Assembly: GCA_937927975.1 (NCBI GenBank)
Contig: CALEZT010000115.1
Coordinates: 1-64,000, forward strand
Length of the DNA: 64,000 nucleotides
Source of the DNA: an uncultured Phycisphaerales bacterium
GTDB taxonomy: Bacteria > Planctomycetota > Phycisphaerae > Sedimentisphaerales > Anaerobacaceae
Direction: 5' to 3'
Shown here: one piece after another, positions 44,317 through 53,621 of the stretch
How positions within the stretch are numbered: the stretch's first letter is position 1
Layout of the letters: every line of letters begins with the position of its first letter
Made by a program: the position numbers and the translations under genes
The notes under the pieces: generated by a model
What the model saw: only the letters and a program-made list of their open reading frames with translations
Databases searched by the model: none
Told to the model about the DNA's origin: nothing

Positions 44317-45741
44317 GTGAAACCACCTGATAGAAAAGTAACGTTTGGCCTGATCGTGGGTACGAGGGGTTTCTTCAACCCCAGATTGGCGCAGGAAGGA
44401 AGAAGGCAGCTATTGGCGAAGCTCGACGCGCTGGGCTGCTCACATGTCATTGTGCCGGAGAACGCCACGGCCTACGGCGCCGTTGAGACGCTTGCCGACG
44501 CCAGGAAGTGTGCCGAACTGTTCCATGCCCATCGAGACCACATCGACGGGATTATCGTGACGCTGCCCAATTTCGGCGATGAGCTGGGCGTCGTACAGAC
44601 GCTCGATCTGGCCAGGCTGCACGTCCCGGTGCTCGTCCAGGCCTCTCCGGATCGATTGGATGCGGTGGATGTGTCCGGCAGGCGGGATGCCTTCTGCGGC
44701 AAGCTCTCCGTCTGCAACAACCTGTATCAGTACGGTATCCCGTTCACCGATACGCGCGAGCATACCAGCGATATCGACAGCGCGTCGTTCGAAGGCGACG
44801 TGACTTTCTTCGCAGGGGTCTGTCGTGTGGTTGGCGGGTTGCGTAAGGCCCGGGTGGGCGCCATTGGCGCCAGGCCGGCGGCATTCCAGACCGTGCGGTT
44901 CAGCGAGAAGCTGCTGCAGGATTCAGGGATCACGGTGGTGCCCGTGGATCTGTCCGAGATCATCGCTCGGGCCCAGCGGCTCGACGATCAGGCGGTGCAG
45001 GTTCAACAGAAAGTGACCGAGATCCGGGAGTACGGGAGGATCCCGGCCCGCGTTGCAGACTCCAGTGTGCTCAAACAGGCCAAACTCACCGTCGCCATCG
45101 AGGGCTGGATGGCGGAGAATGAGTTGCATGCCAGCGCTATCCAATGCTGGACGTCTATACAGAACAACTATGGTTGTGCCACCTGCCTGTCGATGAGTCT
45201 GATGGGGCAGAAGGGAATGCCCAGCGCCTGCGAGGTCGATGTGGCCGGCGCGGTCTCCATGTACGCCCTGCTGCTGGCGTCCGGGCAGGCGCCAGGTTTC
45301 CTGGACTGGAACAACAACTACGGCGACGACTCGGACAAATGCGTGTGCACGCATTGCAGCAACTTTCCCAAGGGCTTCATGGGCAGTCCGATTGAGATAT
45401 CCGAGCTGGATCTCCTGGGAGAGACGCTGGGCAAGGACAAGTGTTTCGGGGCGATCAAAGGCCACGTGGCCCCGGGTCCGATGACGTATTTTCGCATTTC
45501 GACGGACGATCGACGGGGCAGGATCAAATCGTATCTCGGCGAGGGCCACTTCACGGACGATCCGTTCGGCATGGACGGCGGCATCGCCGTGTGCAAGGTC
45601 GAACGCCTGCGGGGACTGCTGGGCCACTTGTGCCGGAACGGCTTCGAACACCACGTGGCCATGGCGCGGACGCACTGTGCCGACGTGCTGCAGGAGGCGG
45701 CCTCCAAGTATCTGGGTTGGGACTTGTACCGTCACGAATAG
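44317..45741 (+). CDS. L-fucose/L-arabinose-isomerase-fold sugar isomerase-like protein
   Basis: The 474-residue cytoplasmic protein has a GTG start (CGGGAGAACC ahead). The N-terminal half is Rossmann-like (VTFGLIVGTRGFFNP and related strands). The second half carries the family block AIQCWTSIQNNYGCATC, then PSACEVDVAGAVSMYAL, whose acidic residues would bind the metal, and a late HxxMAR segment. This architecture is that of FucI/AraA-like ketol isomerases, although it is shorter than E. coli FucI (about 590). Placed between a CUT2 transporter and transketolase plus kinase, it probably converts an aldose to a ketose. Confidence 0.82.
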   Translation: MKPPDRKVTFGLIVGTRGFFNPRLAQEGRRQLLAKLDALGCSHVIVPENATAYGAVETLADARKCAELFHAHRDHIDGIIVTLPNFGDELGVVQTLDLARLHVPVLVQASPDRLDAVDVSGRRDAFCGKLSVCNNLYQYGIPFTDTREHTSDIDSASFEGDVTFFAGVCRVVGGLRKARVGAIGARPAAFQTVRFSEKLLQDSGITVVPVDLSEIIARAQRLDDQAVQVQQKVTEIREYGRIPARVADSSVLKQAKLTVAIEGWMAENELHASAIQCWTSIQNNYGCATCLSMSLMGQKGMPSACEVDVAGAVSMYALLLASGQAPGFLDWNNNYGDDSDKCVCTHCSNFPKGFMGSPIEISELDLLGETLGKDKCFGAIKGHVAPGPMTYFRISTDDRRGRIKSYLGEGHFTDDPFGMDGGIAVCKVERLRGLLGHLCRNGFEHHVAMARTHCADVLQEAASKYLGWDLYRHE

Positions 45742-45761
45742 GAGGGATCTACGAGAATATC

Positions 45762-46592
45762 ATGACAACGCGTGAACTAAAAACCAGGTCGATTCAGTAT
45801 CGCAAGACGCTGCTGCGATGCATCAAACGGGCCAAGGCCGGCCATACCGGCGGCGACCTGTCCTGCATCGACATCCTGAACGTCCTGTACAACCGGGTGC
45901 TGAACGTCTCGCCGCAGACGTTCAATGATCCCGGACGCGATCGCTACGTCCAGAGCAAGGGACATTCTGTCGAGGCGCTCTACGTTGTGCTGGCGGACCG
46001 GGGCTTCTTCCCGGAATCGGATCTTGATACGCTGTGCTGCTGCCAATCTCATTACGCGGGCCATCCGACCCGCAAGGTCCGAGGCATCGAGCAGAACACC
46101 GGCGCCCTCGGGCACGGGCTGGCCTTCAGCGTCGGCGTGGCGCTGGCGGGCAAGATGGACGGTGCGGCCTACAAGGTCTACACCCTTCTGGGCGACGGCG
46201 AACTGGCGGAGGGCTCCAACTGGGAGTCGATGCTGACGGCCGCCCATTACCGCCTGGACAATCTGATCGCGATCGCCGACCGCAACATGCTGCAGATCAC
46301 CGGCCGTACCGAGGACGTTTGTGCTCTGGAGCCGCTTCGAGAGAAGTTCGAGGCGTTCGGATGGGCGGTTCGGGAGGTCGATGGTCACGACGTCGCAGCT
46401 CTGACCGAAGCCTTTCTTGGGGCGCCGTTCGAGACAGGCAAACCGAGCATGGCGATCGCCCGCACGATCAAGGGCAGAGGAATCAGCTTCATGGAGAACG
46501 ACCCAAAGTGGCACCATCACGTTCCGACCGACGAGCAGTACGAGCGGGCGCAGCAGGAATTGGATCGACTCCTGCGGGAGGTGCAGGCATGA
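45762..46592 (+). CDS. Transketolase, N-terminal (thiamine-binding) subunit
   Basis: The 276-residue subunit has RAKAGHTGGDLSCIDIL at the start, SKGHSVEALY, ALGHGLAFSVGVALAG, and the thiamine diphosphate/metal motif GDGELAEGSNWE with the later IADRN. It holds only the PP domain; the Pyr domain is in the next gene, which overlaps by 4 bp. Split transketolases occur in archaea and some bacteria, including sugar-specific versions. The start at 45762 is chosen by family alignment. A GGAGGG lies 20 bp upstream, farther than usual. Confidence 0.92.
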   Translation: MTTRELKTRSIQYRKTLLRCIKRAKAGHTGGDLSCIDILNVLYNRVLNVSPQTFNDPGRDRYVQSKGHSVEALYVVLADRGFFPESDLDTLCCCQSHYAGHPTRKVRGIEQNTGALGHGLAFSVGVALAGKMDGAAYKVYTLLGDGELAEGSNWESMLTAAHYRLDNLIAIADRNMLQITGRTEDVCALEPLREKFEAFGWAVREVDGHDVAALTEAFLGAPFETGKPSMAIARTIKGRGISFMENDPKWHHHVPTDEQYERAQQELDRLLREVQA

Positions 46593-47560
46593 GTTTCACA
46601 CCAGGAGTGGAACCGGGCAAGGCAAATCTGGACGTCTTCAGTGAGACGCTGCTGGCCCTGGCGCGCCAAGATGGGAACGTGCTGGCGGTCACGAGCGATT
46701 CGAGAGGCTCCGGCAAGCTGGTTCCCTTTGCCGCCGCACTGCCGGCGCAGATCGTCGAAGTGGGTATCGCCGAACAGAACCTCGTGGGCATCGCGGCCGG
46801 GCTGGCCTCGGCCGGCAAGATCGTCTATGCCATCTCGCCGGCGTCCTTTCTGACCGCGCGGGCCCTGGAGCAGATCAAGAACGACGTCTGCTACTCCGAC
46901 CGGCCCGTCAAGCTGGTGGGCATCAGCGCCGGCGTCAGCTACGGCGCCCTGGGCTCGACGCACCACTCCACGCACGATCTGGCGGCTCTCCGTGCGATCG
47001 ACAACATCACAATTATTGTGCCTGCGGACAACTTCGAGACGGCCGAGGCCATACGAGCTGCCGCTATCATGGAGCACCCCGTGTACCTGCGGTTCGGCAA
47101 GCGGCCTCTCCACCATCTGCACTCGCCGCAGACGCAGTTCACGGTGGGCAAGGCCCTGACGATCTGCGAAGGAACGGACGTCGCGTTCATCGCCACCGGC
47201 GAGACGGTGCATCCGGCGCTGATGGCTGCGAGAGAACTGGAGGCCCAGGGCTTGTCCATCCGCGTGATCAGCATGCACACAGTCAAGCCGCTCGACGCCG
47301 ATTCGCTGATTCAGGCGGGTCGGGAGTGCCGGGCGATCATCACGGTTGAGGAGCACAGCGTCTTCGGCGGTCTGGGCGAGGCCTGCGCCGCGGTCCTCCT
47401 GCAGGCGGGGATTCCGATCCCCTTCCGCATCGTCGGCTTTCCCGATGAGTACATGGTCACAGGAAGCCAGTTGGAGATCTTCGAGCATTACGGCCTCAGC
47501 GTTTCAGGATTGGCCGAGACGGCACGGACGCTGTTGAAGAACGGAGGTGGCCTGCGATGA
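46589..47560 (+). CDS. Transketolase, C-terminal (Pyr plus C-domain) subunit
   Basis: This 323-residue subunit has IVEVGIAEQNLVGIAAGLA, where the glutamate that activates the thiamine sits, and then YGALGSTHHSTHDLAALR with the transketolase histidines. The C-terminal domain has SMHTVKPLDAD and VEEHSVFGGLGEA. It pairs with the preceding subunit; start and stop overlap both neighbours as ATGA, which gives strict coupling. Together they would cleave a ketose phosphate and transfer a two-carbon unit. Confidence 0.92.
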   Translation: MSFTPGVEPGKANLDVFSETLLALARQDGNVLAVTSDSRGSGKLVPFAAALPAQIVEVGIAEQNLVGIAAGLASAGKIVYAISPASFLTARALEQIKNDVCYSDRPVKLVGISAGVSYGALGSTHHSTHDLAALRAIDNITIIVPADNFETAEAIRAAAIMEHPVYLRFGKRPLHHLHSPQTQFTVGKALTICEGTDVAFIATGETVHPALMAARELEAQGLSIRVISMHTVKPLDADSLIQAGRECRAIITVEEHSVFGGLGEACAAVLLQAGIPIPFRIVGFPDEYMVTGSQLEIFEHYGLSVSGLAETARTLLKNGGGLR

Positions 47561-49053
47561 GTGCCAAATTCATCCTGGCCGTCGATCAGGGGACCAGCGG
47601 AACCAAGGCCGTCGTGTTCGACGACCAGGGACGCATCGCCGCCAAAGCGACCGAGCCGTTGAAGTCGTATTTTCCGCGTCCGGGTTTCGTGGAGCAGGAC
47701 CCTCGTGAGATCTACGACAACGTCCTGGCCGCAGTGCAGGCGTGTCTTCGAGAGTTTCAACTCGCGACCTCCCAGACGGTGGACACGATTGTTGCCTGTG
47801 GGATCTCCAACCAGCGAGAGACATTCGTCCTCTGGGAGGAATCGGGAGAGCCCCTGTGCAATGCGCTGGTCTGGCAGTGCAAGCGTTCGGTCGAGATTTG
47901 CGACCGTCTCAAGGGTTCGGCCCTCGAAAACGAGATCCGCCGGCGGACCGGCCTGATCGTCGATCCGTACTTCTCCGGCACCAAGCTCCTGTGGCTCAAG
48001 GAGAACGACTCCCGGATCGCGGAAGCCATCCACGCGGGTCGGGCTCTCTTCGGAACGATCGATACCTGGCTGCTGTACAAGCTGACCGCCGGGCGAAGCT
48101 ATCTGACCGATCACACCAATGCCTCTCGCACGCTGCTGTTCAATATCGATCAACTGCAGTGGGATCGACACTTGCTCGATCAATTTGGCTTTCAGGGCCT
48201 GCGACTGCCTGACGCGAAGCCGTCGTCGTGGGATTACGGCCGGACCGATTTCGGCGGCCTCTTGCCCCAGGCGATCCCGATCTCTGCCATGATCGGCGAC
48301 TCTCATGCCGCGGCCTTCGGCGAAGGCTGCTTCTCCTCGGGGGCCGCCAAGGCGACGCTGGGCACGGGCTGCTCGATCCTGCTGAACACGGGCGCCAAGC
48401 GCATCGAGCCGACCCAGGGAACCGTAGCGACGATCTGCTGGAGCATGCCGGGCCGGGTGGATTACGCACTGGAGGGGATCATCGTCACGTGCGGCGCCAC
48501 GATCCAGTGGCTTCGCGATCAGTTGGGCCTGTTCGCGCAGAGCGCCCAGACGCAGGAGATGGCCCAGGCGGTCTCGGACAATGGCGGCGTGTACGTCATT
48601 CCGGCGTTCAGCGGTCTGGGCGCTCCACACTGGCGGATGGACCTGCGAGCGGCGATCCTCGGCCTTACCTTCGCCTCAGACAAACGCCACATCGCGCGGG
48701 CCGCGCTGGAATCGATTCCCTACCAGATCCAAGACGTGATGACCATCATGGAGCAGGACAGCGGCATTCAACTGCGGCAACTCAAAGTCGACGGCGGGAT
48801 CACCGACAATCGTTTCGTCATGCAGTTCCTGACGGACTTGCTGGGCGTGGACGTCGTGAACATCGGGATACCCGACGTCTCGGCTCTCGGCGCAGCGCTC
48901 CTGGCCGGTCTCCACGCAGGGCTCTTCCGGGACATCGAGCAACTCGACGGGCTGAGCACCAACCGGCAGATGTATTGTCCGGGGCCCGAACGCGAGAGTG
49001 TTCAAAGGTGGTATCACGGCTGGAGGAAAGCCGTTGAGCAACTGCTGAGATGA
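47557..49053 (+). CDS. FGGY carbohydrate kinase, glycerol-kinase-like
   Basis: The 498-residue kinase has FILAVDQGTSGTKAVVFD at its start, GISNQRETFVLW and PLCNALVWQCKRS typical of glycerol kinases, and then the FGGY signature region near MEQDSGIQLRQLKVDGG. The glycerol kinase block is close to canonical, but the context (isomerase, split transketolase, CUT2 transporter) makes a small ketose a likelier substrate than glycerol. It overlaps the transketolase stop by 4 bp and ends the module 2 operon. Confidence 0.88.
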   Translation: MSAKFILAVDQGTSGTKAVVFDDQGRIAAKATEPLKSYFPRPGFVEQDPREIYDNVLAAVQACLREFQLATSQTVDTIVACGISNQRETFVLWEESGEPLCNALVWQCKRSVEICDRLKGSALENEIRRRTGLIVDPYFSGTKLLWLKENDSRIAEAIHAGRALFGTIDTWLLYKLTAGRSYLTDHTNASRTLLFNIDQLQWDRHLLDQFGFQGLRLPDAKPSSWDYGRTDFGGLLPQAIPISAMIGDSHAAAFGEGCFSSGAAKATLGTGCSILLNTGAKRIEPTQGTVATICWSMPGRVDYALEGIIVTCGATIQWLRDQLGLFAQSAQTQEMAQAVSDNGGVYVIPAFSGLGAPHWRMDLRAAILGLTFASDKRHIARAALESIPYQIQDVMTIMEQDSGIQLRQLKVDGGITDNRFVMQFLTDLLGVDVVNIGIPDVSALGAALLAGLHAGLFRDIEQLDGLSTNRQMYCPGPERESVQRWYHGWRKAVEQLLR

Positions 49054-49062
49054 CAACGAACC

Positions 49063-49260
49063 GTGAGCGCGTACGCTTGCTCTCTGAAGCGATTCCTCAT
49101 AAAGAACGGCCTTGATCCCGAGCCAGACCTGACCCGCAAGACGACTTGGAAAAACTTCATCAAGAACCACTGGGAGGTTCTGGCGGCGTGTGATTTCTTC
49201 TCCATGGAGTTGCTGTCCAAAGGGAAGCTCGTCCGGCGCGTGGTGCTCTGCGGGCAATTG
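49063..49260 (+). pseudogene. DDE integrase-core (rve) fragment
   Basis: An open stretch reads LKRFLIKNGLDPEPDLTRKT, then TWKNFIKNHWEVLAACDFFS, MELLSKGKL and VRRVVL. It matches the start of integrase-core transposases common in planctomycetes, with the first catalytic aspartate in AACDFF, and then loses homology. It happens to be in frame with the GH31 gene, so an automatic call may fuse them. No terminal repeats were seen. Confidence 0.65.
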
Positions 49261-49365
49261 ACAGGCCCCGGTGCGGAGGGTATCCTGGGGAATATGTTTG
49301 AACGAATGCCCGTGTGGAACATTCATGAGGCTGTCGTCCCGCCTGGAACACGGAGAAAAGCACAC

Positions 49366-50976
49366 ATGACAAGATCCGCTGACCCCGCCACATCGCTCTT
49401 CGCCATCATCCTGTTTCTTCTTCAAGGCGCTCTGCAGGCCGCCCAACAACGCCAGGAGATTGAAATTGTCGAGGGCGAGGGATTCTGGGGCGGATGCGTC
49501 ACCGACGGGCGGTTCATGCCCTTCGGACGAGAGTCCTTTGCCAGGGATCTCTACGGGGACACGCGAGGCAATCAAGCCCAGCCCCTGCTGATCTCGGATC
49601 GAGGCCGGTATGTGTGGTCAGAGGAACCTTTCGCATTCTCCTTCAGAGGCCGAACTCTGGAGGTAACGTCCGGCCACGCAGAGATCAAGGTCGGTCGCAA
49701 CGGGGATACCCTGCGGGAGGCCTTTCAGTACGTTAGTCGAACGTTCTTTCCGAGCAACGGGCAGATCCCCGACGAGTTGCTCTTCGCCAAGCCGCAGTAC
49801 AACACGTGGATCGAACTGATCTACGATCAGAGGGAGGACCGCATCCGCCAATATGCCCGCGATATCGTGAGCCATAGCTTTCCGACGGGCGTGCTGATGA
49901 TCGATGACAACTGGCAGGAAGACTATGGGATCTGGGATTTCCATCCCGGGCGGTTCTCCGACCCCAAGGCCATGATGGACAGCCTGCACGACCAGGGATT
50001 CAAGGTGATGCTCTGGATCTGCCCGTACTTCAGTCCGGATTCCGAGACGTTCCGCCTGGCGAACCGCAAGGGCTACTTTCTCAAGGACAAATCGGGCGGG
50101 ACGTACATCGCGAAATGGTGGAACGGATACAGCGCCTCGCTGGATCTGACCAATCCCGAGGCGGTCGCGTGGTTCCAGGCGAAGATGACCCGCCTCGTGG
50201 ACGAGTACGGCGTCGACGGTTTCAAGCTCGATGCCGGTGACGCAGACAGCTACAAGGACCCGGCTATCAAGGCCATGCGGGATGCGACGCCGAACGCTCA
50301 TTCGGAGCTGTGGGCTCGGCTGGGCCTGCCCTATCGACTCAATGAGTATCGGGCTTGCTGGAAATGCGCCGGTCTGCCCCTGGCCCAGCGACTGCGGGAC
50401 AAAGGACACAACTGGCAGGACCTGCGTCAACTGATCCCCGATGCCCTGGCGTTGGGACTGATGGGCTACGCCTACATCTGTCCCGATATGATCGGCGGCG
50501 GCGAGTACTCGTACTTCTACGACAATCCCGACAAGCCGCTCGATGAGGAGCTCATCGTCCGGTCGGCCCAGTGCTCGGCGTTGATGCCCATGATGCAGTT
50601 CTCCGTCGCGCCCTGGCGTGTTCTGAGCGAAGAGAACATGGGAATCTGTCGCCGGATGGCCGGACTGCACGTCCGGCTGGGCCCCGAGATCCTGGCTCTG
50701 GCCCACGCCTCTTCTCGAACCGGAGAACCCATCATCCGCCCGCTGGAGTACGTGTTCCCTCATCGAGGCTACGCCGGGATCAAGGATCAGTTTCTGCTCG
50801 GCGACGGAATTCTCGTCGCCCCGGTACTGGAGAAAGGGGCTCGCGTGCGTAAGGTGCTGATTCCGCCGGGGACCTGGCGCGGCGACGATGATTCCGAAGT
50901 GACCGGCCCGTGCGAGATTGAGGTCCGCGTGCCGTTGGCGCGTCTGCCCTGGTATCGGTTGGCGTCCGCGAACTGA
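49366..50976 (+). CDS. GH31 family glycoside hydrolase
   Basis: The 536-residue exported enzyme has a signal peptide (FAIILFLLQGALQAA). The GH31 barrel has FPTGVLMIDDNWQEDYG, VDGFKLDAGD with nucleophile D289, and AYICPDMIGGGEYS with acid/base D374. Arginine and aromatic residues follow in MMQFSVAPWRV. It is shorter than multidomain GH31 enzymes but has the barrel and C-terminal sandwich (GAGIL-type LLGDGILVAPV). Possible activities include alpha-xylosidase, alpha-galactosidase and sulfoquinovosidase. The ATG at 49366 follows CGGAGAAAAG; the longer frame from 49063 is integrase debris. Confidence 0.88.
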   Translation: MTRSADPATSLFAIILFLLQGALQAAQQRQEIEIVEGEGFWGGCVTDGRFMPFGRESFARDLYGDTRGNQAQPLLISDRGRYVWSEEPFAFSFRGRTLEVTSGHAEIKVGRNGDTLREAFQYVSRTFFPSNGQIPDELLFAKPQYNTWIELIYDQREDRIRQYARDIVSHSFPTGVLMIDDNWQEDYGIWDFHPGRFSDPKAMMDSLHDQGFKVMLWICPYFSPDSETFRLANRKGYFLKDKSGGTYIAKWWNGYSASLDLTNPEAVAWFQAKMTRLVDEYGVDGFKLDAGDADSYKDPAIKAMRDATPNAHSELWARLGLPYRLNEYRACWKCAGLPLAQRLRDKGHNWQDLRQLIPDALALGLMGYAYICPDMIGGGEYSYFYDNPDKPLDEELIVRSAQCSALMPMMQFSVAPWRVLSEENMGICRRMAGLHVRLGPEILALAHASSRTGEPIIRPLEYVFPHRGYAGIKDQFLLGDGILVAPVLEKGARVRKVLIPPGTWRGDDDSEVTGPCEIEVRVPLARLPWYRLASAN

Positions 50977-51074
50977 CCCTCTCAACTCGATGTCCTGGCA
51001 GAGCAAAGACGGCGAGTCGCGGACCCGGTCCCCGGCGAATAAGAAGAAGACCGCCACCACAGGAACCAGGCAGG

Positions 51075-53444
51075 GTGGTCGATGACGAATGGGGGTGTAC
51101 GCAAGTGAACGCAGGCGCATCCGTATGTATCGTATTATGGCTGGCGGCGACGCTCTGTGCCGCAGTTCCCGCTCGCGGAATTCTGGCCGGCTCGGCGAGT
51201 TGCCGTCAGTGCCATGAGTCGTTCTATGAGCTCTGGGCTCCGTCGCATCACGGCCTGGCGATGCAGCCCTATACCCCCGAATTCGCCCGGACGTATCTCG
51301 CGACGATGAATGCCCCCGTGAGGATTGGCGAGCACGAATATGTCGCATGCGTCGGGCCGGACGAAGGCTGGGTCCTCGAACGTGGGCCCCAGGGCGAGAA
51401 GAGGCACCGAATCGTGCACGTCATGGGCGGCAAGAATGTCTATTACTTCCTGACGCAGATGGAGCGGGGCCGCTTGCAGACCTTGCCGGTGGGGTACGAT
51501 GTGCGGGCGAAAGAGTGGTTCGACACCGCCGCCAGCGGTGTGCGTCACTTCCCTGGAGCCGCGGCCGATGCGCCCGTGCACTGGACGGACCCCATGTACA
51601 CCTTCAATACGTCCTGCCATGGCTGCCATGTAAGCCAGTTGTCCACGAACTATGACCTCCAGACCGACACCTATCGCACGACGTGGGCTGAACCGGGGAT
51701 CAACTGCGAGTCGTGCCATGGTCCCGCTCAGGAACACGTCCGGGTCTGTCAGGCCTCGCCCCAAGGACAGGCGCCACCGGATCTCAAGATCATTCGCACG
51801 AAGCCCTTCTCACCCGAGCAGATCAATTCCATGTGTGGATCGTGCCACGCCAAGATGAGTCCCGTGAGCGCCTCGTTCCAGCCGGGCGAGCGGTTCTTCG
51901 ACCACTTCGATCTGACGACCCTGGAACACGCGGACTTCTACCCGGACGGCCGCGATCTGGGCGAGAACTACACGATGACCACGTGGCGGATAAGCCCCTG
52001 CGTCAAGAGCGGCAAGCTGGATTGCATGCACTGCCACACCTCCAGCGGGCGCTATCGATTCAAGGAACCGGCGAACCCGAACGCCGCCTGCCTCCCCTGC
52101 CACCAGGAGAGAGTGGAGAACGCCGCGGCACACACGCACCACGAAGTCAACAGCGTGGGGAATCGGTGCATTGCGTGTCATATGCCGATGACCGATTTCG
52201 CGCGCATGGCCCGAAGCGATCATTCGATGCGTCCGCCCACGCCGGCGGCGACCCTCAAGTTCAAGTCGCCCAACGCATGCAACCTCTGCCATAACGACAA
52301 GGACGCGATCTGGGCCGATCAGCAGGTCAGACAGTGGCATCAGCGCGACTATCAAAGCGAGATTCTCTTGCAGGCAGGGTTGGTCGAAGCCGCCCGGCGG
52401 GGTGACTGGAGCCGGTTGGATGCGACCCTGGCGTACATCGGCTCCAAGGAGCGAGACGAGGTGTTCGCGGCTTCCCTGATCCGCCTGCTTTACCGCTGTC
52501 AGTCGCAAGCCAAATGGCCTGTCCTGACCAAAGCCCTTCAGGAAGATCCATCGCCACTCGTGCGTGCGGCGGCGGCGCAGGCCATGGAGGGCTACATTAC
52601 GCCGGAATCGCTGAAGACGCTGGCCAAAGCGACTGGCGACGGATACCTCCTGGTCCGCGTGCGTGCGGCGTCGGCCCTGGCCGCCGTCCCGAGCGAGCGC
52701 TTGCCGGCAGAGCATCGGGAGGCGGTTGGACGGGCCACGGACGAGCTTCTGGAGGCGCTTGGCGCCCGTCCGGATGACTATGCGTCTCACTACAATCTCG
52801 GCAATTTCCACATGCAGCGAATGGACCATGCGAAGGCGCTGTCTGCGTATTCGAATGCGGTTCGCCTGCGGCCGGATTTCGTGCCGCCTCATGTGAACCT
52901 TGCCTTCGTGCACAACGCGCGAGGTGAAAACGACGAGGCCGCCGCATCCCTCCGCAGGGCCGTTGCCCTCGATCCGAACAACGCCATTGTCCATCTGAAC
53001 CTCGCGATGCTCCTGGGCGAGATGAACCGCCCGAAAGAGGCGGAGCAGGCCTTCCGCAGGACACTGGAACTCGACCCGAACTCCGCGGCAGCGGCATACA
53101 ATCTCGGCGTGATGTTGGCCTCGGACCAGCCTTTCGAATCGTTGCGCTGGTGCGAAAGAGCCTACCGGTTGCAGCCTCAGGAAGGCAAGTACGGATATAC
53201 ATACGCTTTCTTCCTGCGCCAACGGCGCGAGATCACCGAGGCAGTGCGAGTTCTCAAGGAGATGCTCCGTCGAAACGTTCCCTACAGCGATGCCTACGTA
53301 CTGCTCGGCGAGATCCACATCGAACGGGGAGAATGGGACGAAGCGGCAGGCGTATATCGATCTGCCTGGACCAACGATCGCCTGACGCCTGGTGAGCGCG
53401 AGGCCTTCAGAGGGATGCTACAGAGGCTGGAACGAGGATACTGA
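51075..53444 (+). CDS. Octahaem c-type cytochrome with HEAT-like and TPR repeats
   Basis: The 789-residue exported protein has a signal peptide at about residues 11-36. Eight CxxCH haem motifs start near residues 43, 181, 211, 254, 317, 339, 365 and 402. The rest is a HEAT-like pair (LVRAAAAQAMEGY, VRVRAASALAAVP) and four or five TPRs (YNLGNFHMQRMDHAKALSAY and similar). Such cytochrome-TPR proteins are frequent in planctomycetes; electron transfer in the periplasm is likely but partners are unknown. Two GTG starts are possible, at 51075 and 51105. The second places the signal peptide at the very start. Confidence 0.88.
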   Translation: MVDDEWGCTQVNAGASVCIVLWLAATLCAAVPARGILAGSASCRQCHESFYELWAPSHHGLAMQPYTPEFARTYLATMNAPVRIGEHEYVACVGPDEGWVLERGPQGEKRHRIVHVMGGKNVYYFLTQMERGRLQTLPVGYDVRAKEWFDTAASGVRHFPGAAADAPVHWTDPMYTFNTSCHGCHVSQLSTNYDLQTDTYRTTWAEPGINCESCHGPAQEHVRVCQASPQGQAPPDLKIIRTKPFSPEQINSMCGSCHAKMSPVSASFQPGERFFDHFDLTTLEHADFYPDGRDLGENYTMTTWRISPCVKSGKLDCMHCHTSSGRYRFKEPANPNAACLPCHQERVENAAAHTHHEVNSVGNRCIACHMPMTDFARMARSDHSMRPPTPAATLKFKSPNACNLCHNDKDAIWADQQVRQWHQRDYQSEILLQAGLVEAARRGDWSRLDATLAYIGSKERDEVFAASLIRLLYRCQSQAKWPVLTKALQEDPSPLVRAAAAQAMEGYITPESLKTLAKATGDGYLLVRVRAASALAAVPSERLPAEHREAVGRATDELLEALGARPDDYASHYNLGNFHMQRMDHAKALSAYSNAVRLRPDFVPPHVNLAFVHNARGENDEAAASLRRAVALDPNNAIVHLNLAMLLGEMNRPKEAEQAFRRTLELDPNSAAAAYNLGVMLASDQPFESLRWCERAYRLQPQEGKYGYTYAFFLRQRREITEAVRVLKEMLRRNVPYSDAYVLLGEIHIERGEWDEAAGVYRSAWTNDRLTPGEREAFRGMLQRLERGY

Positions 53445-53621
53445 TCACTCTGCACAGAGCGTTCTTCACTCTGTTCCGTCACATCCCATGTTGCACAAAG
53501 CCATTCTGTTCTTGCGTGGACCGCGTTCGCCAGGTAGCATGGAGACGACAAGAAGGACGAAGCTGGCTCATGATTATCCGTGCCGCAGTCTGTATCGATC
53601 ACACTTCTGGAGTCAGGGGAC

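Noticed and set aside
41001..44468. 1155-codon open frame antisense to the ABC cassette
   Set aside because: It crosses four well-identified plus-strand genes. Its length is striking but explained by the codon bias of the sense genes.
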